Made by a program: the position numbers and the translations under genes. 33,766 nt of DNA from a virus, in the IMG/VR virus record IMGVR_UViG_3300051397_000031, positions 1 to 33,766 of that record; one strand, given 5' to 3'. A model generated the notes under the pieces. It saw nothing but the letters and a program-made list of their open reading frames with translations, had not been told where the DNA came from and ran no database searches. This document shows positions 29,883 to 33,766 of this stretch, piece after piece (within the stretch, counting starts at the first letter, position 1; each line of letters opens with the position of its first letter).

Positions 29883-31029
29883 GACGTTCGACCTCCCTTC
29901 TCCGAAATTCTTCCTGCTCCAAGTCTGCTTGAGCGACGGTGTGGATTCCCTTTTCTCGCCAGGATCGCAGGATTGACACCGCGTAACGAATGTCTTTTCC
30001 TGCCAGTGCTGACTGTTCGATGGCCCGAAGCACCAGTTCGAGATCGAGCCCGTCATCTAGGGAAAAAAGGTGAAGTGTGGAAACTTGAAATTCCGTAGCG
30101 AAGCGGCCCGTCGCCCGTTCGATTGCGTTCTTGATTTGCACGAAGCCTTCTTCGTCACGCTCGAACGGCTGTGGGGGGATTTCTTCTCGCACGCGCGCGC
30201 GCTGCTGACGCAAGAGTACTTGAGTGCTTGTGTCTGAGTCTGTAGGGCTAGAACTTAAATCTCTAGCGCTAGTACTAGTAATTAAATTTTTATTAGTCGT
30301 GTTGTACTGCTGCTGCTGCTGGTGTACTTGAGTATTTAAATCTTTGTCTATTGCACTAGTACTTAAATCTTTAGTACCAGTACTAGTACTAGTACTTAAA
30401 TCTTTAGTACTAGAGATTAAGTACTCCTGCAGCAGCAGTTTATTACTAGTACTAGTACTTAAATCTTTATTTCTAGTACTAGTACTAGTACTTAAATCTT
30501 TAGTACTTAAAGAACTGTATGAAGAAACGGGACTTTCCCTCATGCCCGAAGTACTGTCCAACGTATTGTCCACCGTATTGTCCACCGTAACGTCCACCGT
30601 ACTGTCCACCGTAACGTCCACCGTATTGTCCACCGTAACGTCCGAAGTAACGTACGGTGTTGAGCCTACTTTCGGACGCTCGAAGGCGACGACGGAATAC
30701 GCAGCGGGGGTTCGTCCGGATCCGGCCCGGTAGGTGATTCGGCCTTTTTCCACCAGCTGTTTCCGCGCGCGGTCCAGTCCTGAGCGCGAGAGTCCCGTTA
30801 GAATTTCCAACGTCTGAGAGCTCGCGCTAAATTCCTCCTCACAGGAGGCGCAGGCCAACGCGAAAAGGGCGTACCATAGAGTCAGCTCCCCCGTCGACGG
30901 TTTGGCTCTTAAAGCCCAGTCACGAAAACCGCCGAACTCCTTCTCACAGTCCACGGAAATCCACCCTTCGAACTGTAATTTCACCTCGCGGAACAATCCG
31001 CCTGCCAACACAGGCGGATCACAGGACAC
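29767..31029 (-). CDS. DnaD-domain replication initiator with internal repeats
   Basis: A 420-residue protein. The N-terminal winged HTH (TLEILTGLSRSGLDRARKQL, VEKGRITYRAG; about residues 70-105) and a C-terminal DnaD-like domain (LELVLRAIEQSALAGKDIRY, AVSILRSWREKGIHT; about 335-370) mark a phage initiator. Residues 125-160 are a VDNT/VDVT tetrapeptide repeat and 175-261 are KDLSTSTS repeats with a Gln run. These match DNA repeats that look like iterons. GTG at 31029 is used, but its ribosome binding site is poor; GTG at 30984, after a hairpin, is an alternative. The gene precedes the loader and probably contains the origin it binds. Confidence 0.8.
   Translation of the reverse strand: MSCDPPVLAGGLFREVKLQFEGWISVDCEKEFGGFRDWALRAKPSTGELTLWYALFALACASCEEEFSASSQTLEILTGLSRSGLDRARKQLVEKGRITYRAGSGRTPAAYSVVAFERPKVGSTPYVTSDVTVDNTVDVTVDSTVDVTVDNTVDNTLDSTSGMRESPVSSYSSLSTKDLSTSTSTRNKDLSTSTSNKLLLQEYLISSTKDLSTSTSTGTKDLSTSAIDKDLNTQVHQQQQQYNTTNKNLITSTSARDLSSSPTDSDTSTQVLLRQQRARVREEIPPQPFERDEEGFVQIKNAIERATGRFATEFQVSTLHLFSLDDGLDLELVLRAIEQSALAGKDIRYAVSILRSWREKGIHTVAQADLEQEEFRRREVERRGKIRGPYLDRAPEEPRDPKKSITGGQIGWIRPASRGL
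30249..30506. repeat. six iteron-like 21-bp repeats, probable origin part 1
   Basis: Consensus TAGTACTTAAATCTTTAGTAC starts at 30249 (diverged), 30330 (diverged), 30357, 30390, 30453 and 30486. The four good copies share at least 16 contiguous bases, and two pairs are spaced 33 bp. The units are flanked by further CTAGTA repeats, are very AT-rich for this genome, and have self-complementary ends (AGTAC...GTACT). Runs CTGCTGCTGCTGCTG (30307-30321) and CAGCAGCAG (30430-30438) lie in opposite orientation. All spacings are multiples of 3, as the gene requires. Confidence 0.75.
30550..30657. repeat. nine tandem 12-bp repeats, probable origin part 2
   Basis: Nine contiguous units of CGTANNGTCCAC occupy 30550-30657. 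The middle seven are near identical, varying mainly at the two N positions (TT, AC, CT). They encode the VDNT/VDVT repeat. With the 21-bp array they form a two-part repeat region inside the initiator gene, as in the lambda O gene, where the initiator binds iterons beside an AT-rich unwinding region. Confidence 0.8.
30996..31019. promoter_or_regulatory. 9-bp perfect inverted repeat at the start of the initiator gene
   Basis: ATCCGCCTG, 6-nt loop, CAGGCGGAT. In the minus-strand mRNA the downstream arm can also pair with TCCGC a few bases further on (GCGGA, TTGT, TCCGC), so two hairpins exclude each other. It lies just after the HTH gene and between the two candidate initiator starts (31029 and 30984). 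Confidence 0.5.
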
Positions 31030-31041
31030 GCAGAACGACTA

Positions 31042-31248
31042 CTACGCTCCGCCACGCCACTGTCTGTCCTCCGCGCGGCGCAACGCATCGCCCACCTCTG
31101 TCACGTCGTACCGGAGTTGGCGGCCCACTTTGACCGCTGGAAGAATCCCCAGCCGCGTCCACCGCCGGATTGACTCGCAAGACACCCCGTACAACCGCCC
31201 AATTTCCCGCGCGTTTACACGCGGGCGCATCGTGTCGTTTTGGCTCAC
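31042..31248 (-). CDS. MerR/excisionase-type helix-turn-helix protein
   Basis: A 68-residue protein: VNAREIGRLYGVSCESIRRW, TRLGILPAVKVGRQLRYDVT, EVGDALRRAE is the winged HTH of MerR/AlpA/excisionase (HTH_17) proteins. GTG at 31248 follows AGGAGGTGAT, directly downstream of the strongest promoter in the genome. As no integrase is present, an excisionase role is doubtful; it is better seen as a regulator or replication accessory at the head of the replication operon. Confidence 0.75.
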   Translation of the reverse strand: MSQNDTMRPRVNAREIGRLYGVSCESIRRWTRLGILPAVKVGRQLRYDVTEVGDALRRAEDRQWRGGA

Positions 31249-31269
31249 AATCTATCACCTCCTGTCGAC

Positions 31270-31297
31270 ATTATAACATAGCTTCGAAGGCCTGCAA
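31270..31297 (-). promoter_or_regulatory. promoter of the replication operon
   Basis: Minus strand: TATAAT (31275-31270), perfect consensus, with TGT before it (extended -10). TTGCAG (31297-31292) is at 16 nt spacing. It lies 22 nt upstream of the HTH start. Partly complementary arms TAGCGAA and TTCGAAGCTA cover the spacer and may be an operator. It does not carry the GTGGTACACT core of the other promoters. Confidence 0.75.
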
Positions 31298-31331
31298 GCG
31301 TTCGCTAGAATAGTGCCGGTAAAAATTTCGA

Positions 31332-31574
31332 TTAAGCGCGCTTGCCGTGTTTTGAACGCACGAGGTGGGGATTCTTGACCTTTCCCAGCGCGGCAACCGC
31401 AGAAGCCGACTTGTACTTTGCGATCAACGCGCTGACCAACCTTCTCTGTGCTTCCAAACGCGCCCACATGGCGTTTCCTGCTTTTTCCTCCCAGTCTACC
31501 ACGTCAAACCAAGATTCGATCTCCTCCAGTTCTTCCAGCGCCTCGCGCAAGTCGTACGGCATGAGGGCTTGCAT
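31332..31574 (-). CDS. small protein after bet, unknown
   Basis: An 80-residue, mostly helical protein (LREALEELEEIESWFDVVDW, WARLEAQRRLVSALIAKYKS) with a basic C-terminus (LVRSKHGKRA). I recognise no family. Its ribosome binding site AGGAGG overlaps the bet stop codon, so it is coupled to bet and is the last gene before the replication promoter. It may be an accessory to recombination or replication. Confidence 0.6.
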   Translation of the reverse strand: MQALMPYDLREALEELEEIESWFDVVDWEEKAGNAMWARLEAQRRLVSALIAKYKSASAVAALGKVKNPHLVRSKHGKRA

Positions 31575-31586
31575 GTCGGTAACCTC

Positions 31587-32432
31587 CTAAAATGGGATTT
31601 CGTTCATTTCTTCTTCGGTCAAGTCGGAGCCGGTCATTTCCCTTTCCTGCTCAAGGAAGTAGTCGCGCAACTCCTCCAGAGCGCGTAGATTCAGTTTACG
31701 CGGATCGCCCACCCCGAACTTCGAGTGCGCGACTTCTCGAACGTCTTCCTTTGCCACCCCGAGCCGAATGACCACATCGATCAGTTCCTGGAAAACCTTC
31801 GCTTTTTCTGGGGTGCGTGTCTCCGGTTCGACCTTCGCGGCCACCCGCGCAGGAGACTCCGGGTGGGGTGCAGGGTCGACGTCAATTGCCACCACGCTGC
31901 CCATTTCCTCCACCGTCACCAGCCCGCTTAGGCCGAACTGCCGCTTCAAAACGAACGCCTCGGCGCATTTTTGGATCATCGCGCTCGGGTAGTTTTTCCA
32001 GACGCCTCTTCCCGTGTTGTACTCGCGGAAATCCGCGAAGCAAATCTGAGGACGGCGCGACTTGTGGTACGCGGCCGCCCACGCGCCGAGGATTTCCCCG
32101 CGTTTCGATCCAAACTTGTGGATGACTTGGTCGTGCTGTGCGTCCACGGAAAATTCGTCGTTCTCGCGTACCACAAAGCTCTTCAGCCCGTCGAACTCCG
32201 GGTCGGTCAACGCGATTTTCAGATAGCCGTCGCGGCTCGTCAGAACCGTCGGATTTCCGTCGTACTTCAAAAACCAGATTTCCTTTGCGAACGGATCGAG
32301 TCCGTACTTGCGCGCGAGCGAGAGGAACAGGGAAAGTTCGTCGTCGGTCGCCCCCTTGGCGACGGTTCGTTTGACGAGTGCCACCTGCTCGGCCGTGAAC
32401 CCGCTTGACGCTTGCAAGTTGTTTGCGCTCAC
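31587..32432 (-). CDS. bet: Bet/RecT-family single-strand annealing protein
   Basis: A 281-residue protein. AEQVALVKRTVAKGATDDEL, SLFLSLARKYGLDPFAKEIW, TVLTSRDGYLKIALTDPEFD, WAAAYHKSRRPQICFADFRE and NYPSAMIQKCAEAFVLKRQF are the conserved lambda Bet core. It should anneal single-stranded DNA in phage recombination. After a linker the protein ends EEEMNEIPF, like the acidic SSB C-terminal tail (DDDIPF). GTG at 32432 overlaps the ATPase stop by 4 nt. No Exo/RecE nuclease gene is adjacent; the SbcC-like ATPase takes that place. Confidence 0.85.
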   Translation of the reverse strand: MSANNLQASSGFTAEQVALVKRTVAKGATDDELSLFLSLARKYGLDPFAKEIWFLKYDGNPTVLTSRDGYLKIALTDPEFDGLKSFVVRENDEFSVDAQHDQVIHKFGSKRGEILGAWAAAYHKSRRPQICFADFREYNTGRGVWKNYPSAMIQKCAEAFVLKRQFGLSGLVTVEEMGSVVAIDVDPAPHPESPARVAAKVEPETRTPEKAKVFQELIDVVIRLGVAKEDVREVAHSKFGVGDPRKLNLRALEELRDYFLEQEREMTGSDLTEEEMNEIPF

Positions 32433-33766
32433 GAGCGCACCTCCTTTCCGTTTACCGTGAGCTTGGCACCCTTGACCACGTGTGACGTGATCACCTGCGT
32501 AGCGGCCGGGCGTGAATAATGCGTGACGCTCTCCGCGTTATCGATAAACACCGGCCAGTCGAAACCGCGCCCTTCGTTAATCAGATTCGCGATCTCGAGA
32601 TTCGCGCGCACGCGCTCCGAGTAGCTGAGCGTCCGGTACTCGCGGCCCTCGTAGAGAAGCTCAAACGTCGGCTTGATCTCCCCCGTCGAGGCCACCACTT
32701 GGAACAGCTGAATGGAAACCTTGTCCAGTCGTTTCTGAAGCTGCGCAATCTGAATCTGCGCCGCGCGCGCGCGGTATTGCGTCAGTGCTGCAAGTTTCCA
32801 CTTCGTCTCGGTCTCCTCTTGAACCGCGTCGTCCAGCCTGCGCTTCGCTTCGTCCAGCGCGGCCCGGTCCGCTTCTAGGCGTTTCAGTTCGGACTTTACC
32901 CCTGCGTTGTGCTGCTCCGCTTCGCGCTTTGCGATTTGCAATTCTGCGATCCGGGTTTCCAAGCACTTCTGCGCTTCTTTTTTTCGCTGGAGTTCCTTCT
33001 TCAAGTCCGGAACCTGGTCCGTCCACTTTTTCCTTTGTTCCGCTTCGATTTTCGCTCTCCTTTTCAACTCTTCGTTCGCCTTCGTGATCTCTTCCACGCG
33101 GTTTTCGTGGACACGAATCGCCTGTTCCACTGAATCCGCCGTGAACGGAGCCTTGCACGTTGGGCACTCGTCCCCCACTTGGTAGTGAAACTCCGGGGTC
33201 GCCTGCACCTTGTCCAGAAAGTCGACGTGTCGGCGGAACAGGTACGCATCGTACTTCGAGATAAACTCCAGCCGATCCTCGATTTCCTCGATCTCTTCTT
33301 CGTGTTCCCCGAAGTCGCGCTGCACGATCAAAAGGTCCAGTTCCTTTTCGCTGAAATGCCTGAAAACCGGGGGCTCCTTCGCTGCGAGCGGAGTCAGCAG
33401 TTCAATCTGGCCGCGCGCGCGCTGCTGCTCCTTTTGGGCGTCTCGGAGTTCCTCGCGCAGCACCTTCGCCCAGCCCTCCGGGTCACGCAGCGGCTCGTGC
33501 TGGAGCAGGATTTCCTCCGAAGGCGTCAGGCGTTCGAGAACCTCCTCCTTGGTCGGTTCCGGCACGAGTCCCACGATCAGGGCGCGTGCGTCGTCATTCC
33601 CGAGAGAGGCGAAGTAGCCGGGCGAGAAAACGGAGAGAAACTCTTCCTTCTCCCCAACCAGTCCCGCGACGTGTGCATTGGTGGTCTTGCGACCGTCCAC
33701 GTAAACCGCGTTGCTCTCACCTTTCGTGCGCACGATCTCGTGCGTTTTGTCGCCGATCTCGACCGT
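32429..33766 (-). CDS. SbcC/Rad50-like ATPase, C-terminal part (start at 346)
   Basis: The window end cuts this gene; bases 33640-33766 duplicate 1-127, and the start is GTG at 346. Numbered on the full 518-residue protein: coiled coil to about residue 265, a zinc-hook CPTC at 274-277 (DECPTCKAPF), returning coiled coil rich in Arg/Lys/Glu, ABC signature RTLSYSERVRANLEIANLIN near 450 and Walker B WPVFIDNAES near 480. It has all SbcC parts with short arms. GTGA overlap with bet shows coupling. It is likely to act with Bet in end processing or recombination, although no partner nuclease is visible. Confidence 0.85.
   Translation of the reverse strand, partial: TVEIGDKTHEIVRTKGESNAVYVDGRKTTNAHVAGLVGEKEEFLSVFSPGYFASLGNDDARALIVGLVPEPTKEEVLERLTPSEEILLQHEPLRDPEGWAKVLREELRDAQKEQQRARGQIELLTPLAAKEPPVFRHFSEKELDLLIVQRDFGEHEEEIEEIEDRLEFISKYDAYLFRRHVDFLDKVQATPEFHYQVGDECPTCKAPFTADSVEQAIRVHENRVEEITKANEELKRRAKIEAEQRKKWTDQVPDLKKELQRKKEAQKCLETRIAELQIAKREAEQHNAGVKSELKRLEADRAALDEAKRRLDDAVQEETETKWKLAALTQYRARAAQIQIAQLQKRLDKVSIQLFQVVASTGEIKPTFELLYEGREYRTLSYSERVRANLEIANLINEGRGFDWPVFIDNAESVTHYSRPAATQVITSHVVKGAKLTVNGKEVRS
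33640..33766. repeat. 127-base terminal overlap, copy 2
   Basis: Identical to 1-127; see the first copy. It should be counted once when the circular genome (33,639 bp) is annotated. Confidence 0.9.

Noticed and set aside
30249-30657. Regular repeats resembling a CRISPR array
   Set aside because: The 21-bp units lack unique spacers of even length, the 12-bp units are tandem, and both lie in frame inside an initiator gene. Iterons fit better.
31042-31248. Excisionase partner of an integrase
   Set aside because: The HTH resembles excisionases, but no integrase is present and it heads the replication operon. A regulator is more likely.

Overview
The window looks like the complete genome of a small, contractile-tailed (myovirus-type) phage. 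All recognisable genes read on the minus strand. Bases 1-127 recur exactly at 33640-33766, and the SbcC-like gene reads in frame across the joined ends (346 nt + 1211 nt = 519 codons). I therefore read this as a circular assembly of 33,639 bp with a 127-base overlap. Strong AGGAGG-type ribosome binding sites, many GTG starts, a PBSX-like terminase, an XhlA-like protein and an ArpU/RinA-like regulator point to a Bacillota host of fairly high GC. The host genus cannot be determined from the sequence.

Layout in transcription order (high to low coordinate, through the junction). (1) Early/recombination operon: a TTGACT-17-TACACT promoter (732-760) drives an XRE repressor-like protein (467-691), a compact SbcC/Rad50-like ATPase (346-1 / 33639-32429), a Bet/RecT annealing protein and a small unknown protein. 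(2) Replication operon: an extended TATAAT promoter (31270-31297), a MerR/excisionase-type HTH protein, a DnaD-domain initiator whose gene carries two iteron-like repeat arrays (30249-30657, probable origin), a DnaC-like helicase loader, a truncated cytosine methyltransferase and a RusA resolvase fused to an ArpU-like DNA-binding region. The operon ends at a terminator (27711-27734). (3) Packaging and head (27683-17635): TerS, TerL, DUF1073 portal, MuF-like protein, DUF2213 protease/scaffold, decoration protein, DUF2184 capsid and neck proteins. (4) Tail and baseplate (17616-3304): DUF3383 sheath, DUF3277 tube, tail chaperone with a clear -1 frameshift site, tape measure, Dit-like protein, baseplate plug, lysozyme-bearing hub, spike, gp25, gpJ, DUF2612/LamG protein and three further fibre/adhesin proteins. 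(5) Lysis (3277-903): papain-like hydrolase, XhlA-like protein, GH25-like endolysin and LLH-type holin, closed by a terminator (812-848).

The less ordinary features are these. A membrane-protein 'moron' sits in the baseplate operon with its own promoter and terminator. The 10-mer GTGGTACACT is the core of three promoters: repressor, moron and endolysin. The late operon contains intrinsic terminators that late transcription would have to cross. One beta-rich domain of about 75 residues is inserted in three different virion proteins. The origin-like repeats lie inside the initiator gene. A plus-strand promoter and terminator pair could make an RNA of about 40 nt. No integrase, excision or partition gene was found despite the repressor. 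No tRNA, rRNA or CRISPR array was seen, and no gene-free stretch exceeds 300 bases.
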